A stretch of DNA of 64,000 nt from Salinispora tropica CNB-440 (GCF_000016425.1 NC_009380.1:4406144-4470143); one strand, 5' to 3'; numbered from the stretch's first letter, positions 33,221 to 41,775 are shown. The notes: generated from the letters alone by a model not told the origin. Numbers and translations are program-made.

Positions 33221-34399
33221 TTGAGCCCCATCCGCTCCGCAACCGCGGCGCTCACCTCGGCCGTCCTGGCCATCACGCTCACCGCCTGCCAGCTCGGCGC
33301 GGAGGAGCAGGACACCAACCCGATCATCATCGCCGCCGATCTCGAACTGTCCGGGCCCGGCGCGCCAATGGGCAAGACCTACCAACGGGCCCTCGAGCTC
33401 AAGGCCGAACAGCTCAACTCGTCCGGCGCGCTGAACGGACGGCAGATCGAGCTCCGGGTCAAGGACAACCGCTCCGACGCAAGCGAGTCGCTCCGCAACA
33501 TCAACGACTTCGGCGCTGACTCCCAGGTCAGCGCGATCGTCATGGGCGGTTGCAACGAATGCGCGACGGGCGCGGTGGACACCATCGACGGTCAGCGGGT
33601 GCCGATGGTGGCGCTGGCCCCCGCCGAGGCCGTCGCCAGCCCGGCAACGGAGCGCCGGTACGTGTTCAAGCTGGCCCCGAACGCATCGGACAGCGCCGAA
33701 GCCCTCGCTGTCGAGCTTCGCCGCAACGAGATCGGTGACGTGGGGGTACTGCGTAGCGACGACGCCTACGGCCAAGAAGGGCTCACCGTCCTCCAGGCCG
33801 CACTAGACAAGTCCGACATCGAGGTACTGGGAGTGAAGACCGTCCGAGCCACCGACACGGACGTCTCCAGCCAGATCACCTCCCTGGTCGACGACGCGCC
33901 CGAGGCACTGGTGCTCTGGACCCGCGCGGAGCAGGCTGGGCTCGCCGCCGTCGCCGCACGGGAGGCCGGCTTCGAGGGCGCACTCTACTTCGACGCCTCG
34001 GCCGCGGGCGAGCTCTTCCTCGGCACGACGGCTCAGGCCACGGAAGACGCCACGATGGTCTTCACCCAGACCATGGTGATCGACGACGTGATCGCCACCA
34101 CCCCGGCGAAGGCGGCACGGCGACGGTGGTTCCAGGACTACACCGCCCGCTTCGGCGGCTACCACGGCTCGTCCTCGTTCGCCGCGGATGCCCTCCAGCT
34201 CCTCGCCGACGCCGCCCTGCGGTCCGGCACCGACGCTGGCAAGCCTGACCGGGAGGGCATCCGCAATGTGTTGGAGACCTCGCAGATGGACGGGCTCTCG
34301 GGCCCGATCCGACTGACCCCGGACAACCACTCCGGCCTCATGCCACAGGCGCTGACCACTCTGGTCGCGCGCAACGGTCGCTGGCGCCTGGCCGGGTGA
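33221..34399 (+). CDS. orphan branched-chain-amino-acid-type solute-binding lipoprotein
   Basis: A 392-residue type 1 periplasmic-binding protein (LivJ/Peripla_BP_6 class). It is lipid-anchored: a signal peptide of about 22 residues ends in the lipobox 'LTAC' with Cys23. The start is a TTG at 33221, supported by GGAGG six bases upstream. 'LELSGPGAPMGKTYQRALEL' and 'DNRSDASESLRNINDF' match the ligand-binding lobes. No permease or ATPase of the Liv type is near, so it may be a receptor only. It is divergent from the conservon kinase. Ligand unknown. Confidence 0.87.
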   Translation: MSPIRSATAALTSAVLAITLTACQLGAEEQDTNPIIIAADLELSGPGAPMGKTYQRALELKAEQLNSSGALNGRQIELRVKDNRSDASESLRNINDFGADSQVSAIVMGGCNECATGAVDTIDGQRVPMVALAPAEAVASPATERRYVFKLAPNASDSAEALAVELRRNEIGDVGVLRSDDAYGQEGLTVLQAALDKSDIEVLGVKTVRATDTDVSSQITSLVDDAPEALVLWTRAEQAGLAAVAAREAGFEGALYFDASAAGELFLGTTAQATEDATMVFTQTMVIDDVIATTPAKAARRRWFQDYTARFGGYHGSSSFAADALQLLADAALRSGTDAGKPDREGIRNVLETSQMDGLSGPIRLTPDNHSGLMPQALTTLVARNGRWRLAG

Positions 34400-34406
34400 T
34401 ACCTCG

Positions 34407-34433
34407 GCCCGGCCCGGTGATTCCGGGCCGGGC
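34407..34433. terminator. bidirectional hairpin between two convergent genes
   Basis: A perfect 11-bp stem (34407-34417 and 34423-34433) with a TGATT loop, eight bases after the binding-protein stop and 22 bases from the end of the convergent permease gene. Confidence 0.75.
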
Positions 34434-34455
34434 GCGTCCGGTCATGCCGACTGGG

Positions 34456-35304
34456 TCACCGAGCCGACGTGGTCGCGCGAACCCAGGGCAGGGCGAGGCG
34501 TTCGACGAGGTACAGCGCGGAGTAGAGCCCGATGCTCATCGCGGCGATCAACACGATCGCCGCCCACGCCGTCGCGGTCTCGCCAACCCCGTTGTACTGC
34601 AGGATCTGATAGCCCAGGCCCGGCTGGTCCGAGTAGAACTCGCCGATCACCGCCCCGATGGCGGCCAGCGGCATCGCCACCTTGAGGCCGACGAAGACCT
34701 GCGGTAGCGCGGCCGGGAAGCGCACCTTACGGAACGACTGCCACCAGGAGGCGTGCAGCGACCGCGCCAGTTCGGCAAGGTCCGCCGGAGTGGTCGTCAG
34801 CCCGGTTGCGGTGGAGAGCACTATCGGGAAGAAGCAGAGCAGGAACACCATGGTCAGGATCGGCTTCGCACCCCAGCCGAACGACACCACGAGTAGCGGG
34901 CCAAGCGCGATCTTCGGCACCGCGTTGACGGCGACGAGCAACGGCGCGAACATCCGCTCGAGGTGTCGAGAGGCGGCCAACGCAATCCCGATCAGCACAC
35001 CGGCGACCGCCGAGAGCAGGAAGCCCACCACCGTCATCAGGGTGGTGATTCCGAGCGCGGGTACGAGCACATCGCCCGTCTCGACCAACGAGGTCCCGAC
35101 GGCCTGCGGTGGCGGCAAGGCCGCCGGGTGTACGAGGCCGAACCCCGTGGTGACCAGCCACCAACAGGTCAGTGCGATCGCCAGTCCGAGTAACGGGAGC
35201 CCGGCACTCCCCACCGGGATCGATCGCCGGCGGCGGACGGCCGGTGCGAGCGGACCGACCACCCCCGCCGACGGCCCCTCGGGCCGGGTCCGGGTCTCGG
35301 TCAC
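34456..35304 (-). CDS. ABC transporter permease, nitrate/sulfonate/taurine (SsuC) family
   Basis: A 282-residue protein with about six membrane segments and the BPD-type inner-membrane pattern ('LARSLHASWWQSFRKVRFPAALPQVFVGLKVA' carries the EAA-like coupling loop, about residues 180-205). It forms the channel for the NMT1/SsuA-type binding protein encoded upstream on the same strand. The ATPase of the system is on the opposite strand at 36671. Substrate not known; sulfonates, taurine and thiamine pyrimidine precursors are all carried by members of this family. Confidence 0.88.
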   Translation of the reverse strand: MTETRTRPEGPSAGVVGPLAPAVRRRRSIPVGSAGLPLLGLAIALTCWWLVTTGFGLVHPAALPPPQAVGTSLVETGDVLVPALGITTLMTVVGFLLSAVAGVLIGIALAASRHLERMFAPLLVAVNAVPKIALGPLLVVSFGWGAKPILTMVFLLCFFPIVLSTATGLTTTPADLAELARSLHASWWQSFRKVRFPAALPQVFVGLKVAMPLAAIGAVIGEFYSDQPGLGYQILQYNGVGETATAWAAIVLIAAMSIGLYSALYLVERLALPWVRATTSAR

Positions 35305-35344
35305 AGCCTCCCTCCTTCCTGCCGGCTGAAGGCCGGCACACGAC

Positions 35345-35376
35345 GGGGGTGCGGCCGGGATCCGGTCCGCACCCCC
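35345..35376 (-). terminator. strong stem-loop between binding-protein and permease genes
   Basis: A perfect 10-bp stem (35345-35354 and 35367-35376) with a 12-base loop, just beyond the binding-protein stop codon and before the permease start. A second small hairpin (TGCCGGC/GCCGGCA) lies near 35320-35338. The arrangement mirrors the hairpin at 810-847 and probably favours the binding protein. Confidence 0.65.
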
Positions 35377-35389
35377 GAATGGTGGTCGA

Positions 35390-36409
35390 TCAGGACTTCG
35401 GTGTGAGGCTGAAGTCGATGATCTGGTCGGGCTCGAGCTCCTGCTTCAGCGTTCCCGCACCCCGCAGGATGGCGATGCTCTTTGCCACTCGCGCGCTGTC
35501 CACCGTGCCCACTTGGGCACCGCTGTTGCTGGACCGGACATAACCGGCCATCAGCTCCAGCTCCGCCTTGGCGGACTCGACGTTTGTCGAGTCCACGTTC
35601 TTCTTCAGCAGCTCCGCTGCCTCCTGCGGGTTGTCCAACGCGTACTCCAGGCCCTTCAACAGGGCCTCGGTGAACCGCTTGACCATCTCCGGCTTCTCTT
35701 TGGCGATCGTCGTGGAGGTGATCAGCACGTTGCCATAGAGGTCCTGCAGGTACTCGCTGTACGGCAGCATGATCGCCTTCTTCTTGGCGATCGCCTCAAT
35801 GGTCGGCTGGCCCACAACAAACTGCCCGATACCGTCGACGGTGCCGGCGGCGAGAGTGCCCATCAGGTCCTGCGGCTGACCGTTGACCCAGGTCACCTTG
35901 CTCGCATCGACGCCGGCGATCTTCGCGTACGTGGGGAAGAGGTTACGGACCACCGAGGTGGGGCTGTCCGCGATCTTCTTGCCCTCAAGGTCCTTCGCCG
36001 TGGCGATGTTCGTGCCCTCGACGGTGGCGATGCCGGCCATGGTGCGCTGCTGGATCGCGGCGACGACGACGAAGTCCTTGGCCTCGCCGTTGCCAAACTG
36101 GAGCAGACCACCAGTGAGGTCGATCGGCCCGAAGTCCGCCTTGCCTCCGGAGACCGTCTGAATCACACTGCCGGTGCCCTGCCCCGGCTTGATCTCGACA
36201 TCAAAACCCGCGTCGCGGAAGAAGCCCTTCTCCTTCGCCACCCAGGCGTAGGAGTCCCGGCCGAAGTTTCCGAAGGAGGTGAGGTAGGTTACTTCCTCCA
36301 GCGCGCCGTCACTCCCCTCGTTGGAGTCCGAGTCGCTGCTACACGCCCCAACCATCGCCAGAGCAGCGGCCATCGTGGCTGCGGCGACCGTACGGGTCAG
36401 CCTTCTCAT
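35390..36409 (-). CDS. NMT1/SsuA-type solute-binding lipoprotein
   Basis: A 339-residue type 2 binding protein with a lipoprotein signal ('AMVGACSS', Cys23) and the NMT1/THI5-like core ('LTSFGNFGRDSYAWVAKEKGFFRDAGFDVEI', then 'GQGTGSVIQTVSGGKADFG'). Its relatives bind sulfonates, taurine, nitrate or hydroxymethylpyrimidine. The ATG at 36409 is chosen over a TTG 58 codons upstream, since the signal peptide begins there. It is divergent from the ATPase gene across a 261-base region that must hold both promoters. Confidence 0.9.
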   Translation of the reverse strand: MRRLTRTVAAATMAAALAMVGACSSDSDSNEGSDGALEEVTYLTSFGNFGRDSYAWVAKEKGFFRDAGFDVEIKPGQGTGSVIQTVSGGKADFGPIDLTGGLLQFGNGEAKDFVVVAAIQQRTMAGIATVEGTNIATAKDLEGKKIADSPTSVVRNLFPTYAKIAGVDASKVTWVNGQPQDLMGTLAAGTVDGIGQFVVGQPTIEAIAKKKAIMLPYSEYLQDLYGNVLITSTTIAKEKPEMVKRFTEALLKGLEYALDNPQEAAELLKKNVDSTNVESAKAELELMAGYVRSSNSGAQVGTVDSARVAKSIAILRGAGTLKQELEPDQIIDFSLTPKS

Positions 36410-36670
36410 CAGTACACCTTGTCCTTTCCGACCGGGGCCGAGAGCCACCGGAGGGGTAGTCGGGTGGCGTCGACCCGAAGGGTGAAGCCAGCGCCACCAT
36501 CGTGAGGGGACTCTTCGCGGGCACAGCGTACGAGAAACCCGCCGCCAAACCGCCAGGCATGTCGGGTTGCGGAACGGAAACAACTAATCCCACCCCAGCC
36601 AGCATCATTACCGCACCCGACCGGTACCCTGTCCCGTGATCGCTGACTGTCAACTCAGGAAGGCCCGCGG

Positions 36671-37447
36671 ATGATCCGGCTGTCCGGGGTATCTCGGAGC
36701 TTCGATGGCCGCTCCGGCCGAGTCGAGGCCCTGCGTGGCATCGACCTTGACATCGCCGACGGCGAGTTCGTGGCCGTGCTCGGCCGCTCCGGATGCGGCA
36801 AGTCCACTCTGCTCCGGCTCATCGCCGGACTACTCCCGGTTACCGCCGGGGAGGTCACAGTCGCTGACGCACCGGTCGCCCACCCCCGGCCGGATGTCGC
36901 CATGCTGTTCCAGCGGCCGGCTCTCCTGCCCTGGCGCACGGTGCTCGACAACGTCCTCCTCCCCGTGGAGATCTTCGGCTGGAAGCGGGCCCAACACCGC
37001 GAGCGGGCCCGGCAGCTACTGAAGCTGACCGGCCTCGCCGGGTTCGAGAAGCGGCTGCCGCACGAGCTCTCCGGCGGCATGCAACAGCGGGTCTCGCTCT
37101 GCCGCTCGCTGATCGGTGAGCCCCGGGTGATGCTGATGGACGAGCCCTTCTCCGCGCTGGACGCGCTCACCCGCGAGGAGCTCTCCGGTGAGCTACAACG
37201 GGTACACATGGAGACGTCAGCGACCGTCGTCTTCGTCACCCACTCGATCGAGGAGGCGGTCCTGCTGGCCGACCGCGTGGTGGTGCTCAGCCCTCGCCCC
37301 GGCCGTATCCGCGACATCGTGGACGTCTCCATCCCCCGTCCGCGCACACTCGGCCGCAACGCGCATCTGGCCGATGTCGCCCGGGTCAGCGCCGACCTGC
37401 ACGAGCTACTCGCGGAGAAGGAACCCGCATCGGTGGAGGTGCCTTGA
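36671..37447 (+). CDS. ABC transporter ATP-binding protein (SsuB/TauB family)
   Basis: A 258-residue ATPase with Walker A 'GRSGCGKST' (38-46), Q-loop 'LFQRPALLPWRTV', signature 'LSGGMQQR', Walker B 'VMLMDEPFSALD' and switch 'VTHSIEEAVLLADRV'. These are typical of the nitrate/sulfonate/taurine class. It would energise the SsuA/SsuC-type components on the other strand. AGGAAGG lies about ten bases before the ATG, and a TACCCT box (36624-36629) is a possible -10. The luciferase-like gene follows after one base. Confidence 0.9.
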   Translation: MIRLSGVSRSFDGRSGRVEALRGIDLDIADGEFVAVLGRSGCGKSTLLRLIAGLLPVTAGEVTVADAPVAHPRPDVAMLFQRPALLPWRTVLDNVLLPVEIFGWKRAQHRERARQLLKLTGLAGFEKRLPHELSGGMQQRVSLCRSLIGEPRVMLMDEPFSALDALTREELSGELQRVHMETSATVVFVTHSIEEAVLLADRVVVLSPRPGRIRDIVDVSIPRPRTLGRNAHLADVARVSADLHELLAEKEPASVEVP

Positions 37448-37448
37448 G

Positions 37449-38399
37449 ATGCGCGTCTCGGTATTCACCGAGCCACACCGTGGAGCCAGCTACGACGACC
37501 AGCTCCAGTTCGCCCGCCACGCGGAGAGCTGCGGCTACGACGGCTTCCTCCGCGCCGACCACTACCGGGCGATGGGCGACGACCCGGCGTTGCCCGGCCC
37601 CACGGATGCCTGGCTGACGCTGGCCGCGCTGGCCCGTGAGACCAGCCGTATCCGGCTCGGCACGCTCGTCACGTCGGCCACCTTCCGGCTACCCGGCCCG
37701 CTGGCCGTCATGGTGGCGCAGGTCGACCAGATGAGCGGCGGCCGGGTCGAGCTGGGCATCGGCGCCGGTTGGTACGAGCGGGAGCACACCGCGTACGGGA
37801 TTCCCTTCCCCGGTGTCAGCGAACGGTTCGACCGGTTGGCCGAACAACTGGAAATCGTCACCGGGCTGTGGCGTACCCCTCCGGGGGCCGAGTTCAGCTA
37901 CACCGGAGCGCACTACCAACTCGTTGACGCGCCAGCGTTGCCGAAGCCGGTCCAGCGCCCCGGGCCGCCGGTGATCGTGGGAGGTCGCGGCGCGAAGCGC
38001 ACCCCCGATCTGGCCGCCCGCTATGCCGACGAGTTCAACATGCCGTTCACCTCCGTCGCGCAGACGGCCGCCGCGTATGAGCGGGTCCGCGAGGCGTGCG
38101 ATGCTGCCGGCCGGGCCGACTCCGGGCGGCGACCGCTGGCGCTCTCGGCGGGAATAGTGGTGGCCGTCGGCCGCACCGACGCCGAGGCACGCCACCGCGC
38201 TGCTCCGCTGCACCTCCCCAGCGCCCTGCCCCCGGAGGATCCGGTCGTGGGCTCGCCCGCGCAGCTCGTCGAACGCATCGGCGAGTTCGCCGCGATCGGG
38301 GCGACCCGCGTCCACCTGCGCCTCATCGACCTCGCCGACCTCGACCACCTGGAGCTCATCGCCGCCGAGGTGCTCCCCCAACTGGATGGACCACAGTGA
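37449..38399 (+). CDS. luciferase-like (LLM class) flavin- or F420-dependent oxidoreductase
   Basis: A 316-residue TIM-barrel oxidoreductase beginning 'MRVSVFTEPHRGASYDDQLQ'. 'GTLVTSATFRLPGPLAVMVAQVDQMSGGRVELGIGAGW' is the family core around residues 55-100, and 'FPGVSERFDRLAEQLEI' follows. LLM proteins use FMNH2 or reduced F420; the actinobacterial background makes F420 likely. Physically linked to an SsuB-type ATPase (one base apart) and a cupin (GTGA overlap), so it probably acts on the imported compound. GGAGG precedes the ATG. Confidence 0.88.
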   Translation: MRVSVFTEPHRGASYDDQLQFARHAESCGYDGFLRADHYRAMGDDPALPGPTDAWLTLAALARETSRIRLGTLVTSATFRLPGPLAVMVAQVDQMSGGRVELGIGAGWYEREHTAYGIPFPGVSERFDRLAEQLEIVTGLWRTPPGAEFSYTGAHYQLVDAPALPKPVQRPGPPVIVGGRGAKRTPDLAARYADEFNMPFTSVAQTAAAYERVREACDAAGRADSGRRPLALSAGIVVAVGRTDAEARHRAAPLHLPSALPPEDPVVGSPAQLVERIGEFAAIGATRVHLRLIDLADLDHLELIAAEVLPQLDGPQ

Positions 38400-38698
38400 C
38401 CACAACCGACCTCGAGCTGGGCCCGGTGGGCCAGGAGATCGTGTACGAGAACGACCGGGTGCGGGTCTGGCACATCAGGCTGGCGCCCGGTGAGCGGCAG
38501 CCGCTGCATCGGCACGACCACCCGTATCTGGTGGTGGCGATCCAGGGCGCCAAGAACGTCGTACAGACCATCGACGGCAACCGCATCGACGCCGACGAGC
38601 CGACCGGCGGCGTCGTCTATCGGGATCCGGGGGCGGTACACATGCTCACCAACGTGGGCGACACAACCTACCTGGCCCGGCTGGTCGAGCTCAAGTAG
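38396..38698 (+). CDS. small cupin-domain protein
   Basis: A 100-residue single-domain cupin. The first motif is visible as 'RVWHIRLAPGERQPLHRHDHPYLVVAIQG', with His residues positioned for a metal, and the second as 'GGVVYRDPGAVHMLTNVGDT' with one His. The GTG start overlaps the LLM stop (GTGA), fixing the start and implying coupling. It may be a dioxygenase, isomerase or binding protein for the product of the LLM enzyme; no exact family can be named. Confidence 0.85.
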   Translation: MTTTDLELGPVGQEIVYENDRVRVWHIRLAPGERQPLHRHDHPYLVVAIQGAKNVVQTIDGNRIDADEPTGGVVYRDPGAVHMLTNVGDTTYLARLVELK

Positions 38699-38764
38699 CC
38701 CCACCGCGGGGCGGGCTACCGCACCCGACCGGCGTGCCGGTGGCGCGTGCCCGCACCGGGACCG

Positions 38765-38770
38765 TAACGT
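38765..38770 (+). promoter_or_regulatory. -10 box (TAACGT) for a leaderless membrane-protein transcript
   Basis: TAACGT followed by seven bases and the ATG at 38778; no ribosome binding site is present. It would give the membrane-protein gene its own promoter, separate from the importer operon. Confidence 0.45.
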
Positions 38771-38777
38771 GCCCGGC

Positions 38778-40067
38778 ATGGCGTTTCGGACCTGGGGCAA
38801 ACTACTGCTCACGGCGCTCGGGGGAAGCCTGTTGGCCGGAGCTGGCCAACTCGGCATCGCCTTCGGCTTGGGCATCGTGCGCTTCTCCGGCGCCTTCACC
38901 GGCGAGGGCGTCAACCAGTGGCCGGCACAGCTCGCCTGGGCCGCCTGGTTGGCGGCGAACGCCGCTGTCACCGGCGCCGTCTGTGCCGAACGGCTGGCGC
39001 GCCGAGGAGCCCCACTGATCGGTGCCGGTCGGCAGGCCGCCGTGGCGGGCGCCGCCGCGCTCGGCGCCACGGTCGTCGCGCCGCTGGGCATGCAGTCCGC
39101 CCGAGCCGCCGATGTCAGCGGCGTGGAACCGGTCTGGGCCGTCGCCGCGGGCGCTCTCCTCGGGGCGGTGATCGGCGGGGGCGCGGCATTGACCGTCCTG
39201 GTACGTCCCCCGCTGCTCTGGAATATGGTGCTCGTCGCCGGCCTGGTCTGGTTCCTCGCCTTGGCCTCCGTCATGCCGTCGCTGAACGACACGGGCCCGC
39301 TTCGGGCAGTACGCCTCGGAGTGTGGGAACCCTCCTGGCTCGACCCCATCGTGGCGGACCGTCTCTGCCTGCTGGTCCTGCCGGTGGCGGCGCTGCTGGC
39401 CGGAACCCTCACCGGCGGCCTCGCCCGTCGGCGCGGGCAGGCGACACCCGTCGGCGCGCTGACCGGGCTGGCGGGGCCGGCGCTGCTGGCCGGCGCGTAC
39501 CTGGCCGCGGGTCCCGGAGCGGACGCAGACCGGTACCAGGCCACGCCGTACTACGGTGCCCTGCTCGCGGTGGCCGCTGGCGGGCTCGGCTCGGCCGCCG
39601 CCGCGATGCTGCGCTGGCCACTGGTCGAGCGCCCGATCACACGGGCCGCCGCCACCGCCTCGGCTGCAACCGAGGCGGCTGTGGACACACCGGGCACCGA
39701 GCGGGGACCCGGCACCGAGCCGACGGCGGTCTCCCCGGCTGCCCCGGCTCCGGCCGAGGCCGACCCGGGCACCGCGGACGACCGGTCGGTGCCCGGCACC
39801 ATGCCTCCCGCGCCCCGCCGCCGGAGCTTGTTGCGGTCGACGCCCGGCGTAACGCCTCCCGCACCGCGCCTCCGGAGCCTGTTCGGCCGCGGCCGCTCCC
39901 GACCCGACGAGGCAGGGGACCCGACGGAGGAGGTCCGGCTACCAGCGCAGGACGAGGAGTTCGTCGACTGGGTCACCGGTCTGAGCAAGCCCGTGTCCAA
40001 CAACGAACCCGATCCGGAGAGCGCTCGCCGCTCGTTGCGCTCCATCGGTCGACATCACGCCGACTGA
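38778..40067 (+). CDS. actinobacterial membrane protein of unknown function
   Basis: A 429-residue protein. The first ~285 residues are hydrophobic with about eight membrane segments and no recognisable channel or enzyme motif. The last ~140 residues are a hydrophilic Pro/Ala/Arg tail with a loosely repeated 'PPAPRRRSLLRSTPG' / 'PPAPRLRSLFGRG' unit, ending in 'EEFVDWVTGLSKP' and 'RRSLRSIGRHHAD'. The ATG at 38778 is supported by a TAACGT box seven bases before it; a GTG three codons upstream is the alternative. Convergent with thiC. Confidence 0.78.
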   Translation: MAFRTWGKLLLTALGGSLLAGAGQLGIAFGLGIVRFSGAFTGEGVNQWPAQLAWAAWLAANAAVTGAVCAERLARRGAPLIGAGRQAAVAGAAALGATVVAPLGMQSARAADVSGVEPVWAVAAGALLGAVIGGGAALTVLVRPPLLWNMVLVAGLVWFLALASVMPSLNDTGPLRAVRLGVWEPSWLDPIVADRLCLLVLPVAALLAGTLTGGLARRRGQATPVGALTGLAGPALLAGAYLAAGPGADADRYQATPYYGALLAVAAGGLGSAAAAMLRWPLVERPITRAAATASAATEAAVDTPGTERGPGTEPTAVSPAAPAPAEADPGTADDRSVPGTMPPAPRRRSLLRSTPGVTPPAPRLRSLFGRGRSRPDEAGDPTEEVRLPAQDEEFVDWVTGLSKPVSNNEPDPESARRSLRSIGRHHAD

Positions 40068-40116
40068 CCCGGACCGCCCCGACCCGGCCGCTCAGGTCGA
40101 TGACCGATGCCCGGTG

Positions 40117-40161
40117 CCCACCCGGGGCACCCCGACCAACGGCCGCGGTGCCCCGGGTGGG
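40117..40161. terminator. bidirectional terminator of the thiamine operon and membrane-protein gene
   Basis: A perfect 15-bp inverted repeat (40117-40131 and 40147-40161) with a 15-base loop, four bases beyond the thiC stop and 49 bases beyond the convergent membrane-protein stop. No T-run. Confidence 0.8.
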
Positions 40162-40165
40162 TGGA

Positions 40166-41758
40166 TCAGGCCAGCGGAAGGTAGACGCGACCGCCGGAGG
40201 CTACGAACTCCTCTGACTTGTCCTTCATGCCACGCGCCGCGTACTCCTTTAGCTCCTGGGTGATTTTCATGGAGCAGAACTTCGGGCCGCACATCGAACA
40301 GAAGTGGGCCGTCTTCGCCGGTTCGGCGGGCAGGGTGGCGTCGTGGTAGGCGCGCGCGGTCTCCGGGTCCAACGCGAGGTTGAACTGGTCCTCCCAGCGG
40401 AACTCGAATCGTGCCTTGGAGAGCGCGTCGTCCCACGCCTGGGCCCCCGGGTGCCCCTTGGCCAGGTCCGCGGCATGCGCAGCGATCTTGTACGCGATCA
40501 CGCCGGCCTTCACGTCGTCCCGGTCCGGCAGCCCGAGGTGCTCCTTCGGGGTGACATAGCAGAGCATCGCCGTACCGAACATTCCGATCATCGCCGCGCC
40601 GATGGCGGACGTAATGTGGTCGTACGCCGGCGCGATGTCCGTACTCAGTGGGCCGAGCGTGTAGAACGGCGCCTCGTGACACCACTCCTGCTGAAGGTCC
40701 ACATTCTCCTTGATCTTGTGCATTGGTACGTGCCCCGGGCCCTCGATCATCACCTGGACATCGTGCTCCCAGGCGACCTTCGTCAGCTCACCGAGGGTCC
40801 TCAGTTCGGCGAACTGCGCCTCGTCGTTGGCGTCCGCGATGGAGCCGGGGCGCAGCCCGTCGCCGAGCGAGAACGTCACGTCGTAGCGGGCCAGGATCTC
40901 GCAGAGCTCCCGGAAGTTCGTGTAGAGGAAGTTCTCCTCGTGGTGGGCCAGGCACCATGCTGCCATGATCGAACCACCACGGGAGACGATCCCGGTCACC
41001 CGCTCCACGGCGAGCGGCACGTACGACAGCAGCACTCCGGCGTGCACCGTCATGTAGTCGACGCCCTGCTCGGCCTGCTCGATGACCGTCTCCCGGAACA
41101 CCTCCCAGCTCAACTTCGCCGGATCGCCGCCCACCTTTTCCAACGCCTGGTAGATCGGCACGGTGCCGATCGGCACCGGGGAGTTCCGTACGACCGCCTC
41201 GCGGGTTTCGTGGATCCGCTTGCCGGTCGACAGGTCCATCACGGCGTCCGCGCCCCACCGGGTCGCCCAGGTCAGCTTCTCCACCTCCTCGGCGACCGAG
41301 GAGGTGACCGCCGAGGTACCGATGTTCGCATTGATCTTTACCAGGAACGCCTTGCCGATAATCGCCGGCTCGCACTCCGGGTGGTTGACGTTCAGCGGCA
41401 GCACGGCCCGGCCGGTCGCGATCTCCTCCCGCACCAGCTCCGGCGCGACCCCCTCGCGGATCGCCACGAACTCCATCTCCGGCGTCACCACACCCGACCG
41501 GGCGTACGCCAGCTGGGTCGGCCGCTGACCGTCCACTCCCGCCAGCGGCGTACCGGCGCCCCGCACCGGGGCGACGTCCCCACGAGACGCGATCCACTTG
41601 CCGCGCATCGGCGGCAGCCCCACCTCCGGTTCGGATCCCGGCCCCGAAGTGTCGTAGAGCCGCACCGGCGGATTGTCTCCGGTCAGGTCGACCTCGGCGA
41701 ACGGCACCTGAATATCCGGCCGCGACCCCTCGACGTAGACCTTGCGACGTTTCTGCAT
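40166..41758 (-). CDS. thiC: phosphomethylpyrimidine synthase ThiC
   Basis: A 530-residue radical-SAM-type enzyme converting aminoimidazole ribotide to HMP-phosphate, the pyrimidine half of thiamine. The C-terminal [4Fe-4S] motif is 'CSMCGPKFCSM' (C-x2-C-x4-C). 'NANIGTSAVTSSVAEEVEKL', 'GIVSRGGSIMAAWCLAHHEENFLY' and 'MIEGPGHVPMHKI' are family hallmarks. It lacks the long N-terminal extension of enterobacterial ThiC, as is common. It follows thiD by 17 bases and is the last gene of the thi operon. Confidence 0.98.
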   Translation of the reverse strand: MQKRRKVYVEGSRPDIQVPFAEVDLTGDNPPVRLYDTSGPGSEPEVGLPPMRGKWIASRGDVAPVRGAGTPLAGVDGQRPTQLAYARSGVVTPEMEFVAIREGVAPELVREEIATGRAVLPLNVNHPECEPAIIGKAFLVKINANIGTSAVTSSVAEEVEKLTWATRWGADAVMDLSTGKRIHETREAVVRNSPVPIGTVPIYQALEKVGGDPAKLSWEVFRETVIEQAEQGVDYMTVHAGVLLSYVPLAVERVTGIVSRGGSIMAAWCLAHHEENFLYTNFRELCEILARYDVTFSLGDGLRPGSIADANDEAQFAELRTLGELTKVAWEHDVQVMIEGPGHVPMHKIKENVDLQQEWCHEAPFYTLGPLSTDIAPAYDHITSAIGAAMIGMFGTAMLCYVTPKEHLGLPDRDDVKAGVIAYKIAAHAADLAKGHPGAQAWDDALSKARFEFRWEDQFNLALDPETARAYHDATLPAEPAKTAHFCSMCGPKFCSMKITQELKEYAARGMKDKSEEFVASGGRVYLPLA

Positions 41759-41775
41759 GACAGCCTCCCTGTAGG

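Noticed and set aside
36410..36670. TPP riboswitch in the control region of the SsuABC-type importer.
   Set aside because: No CTGAGA or CCTGATC-type segments are present on either strand, unlike upstream of thiE.
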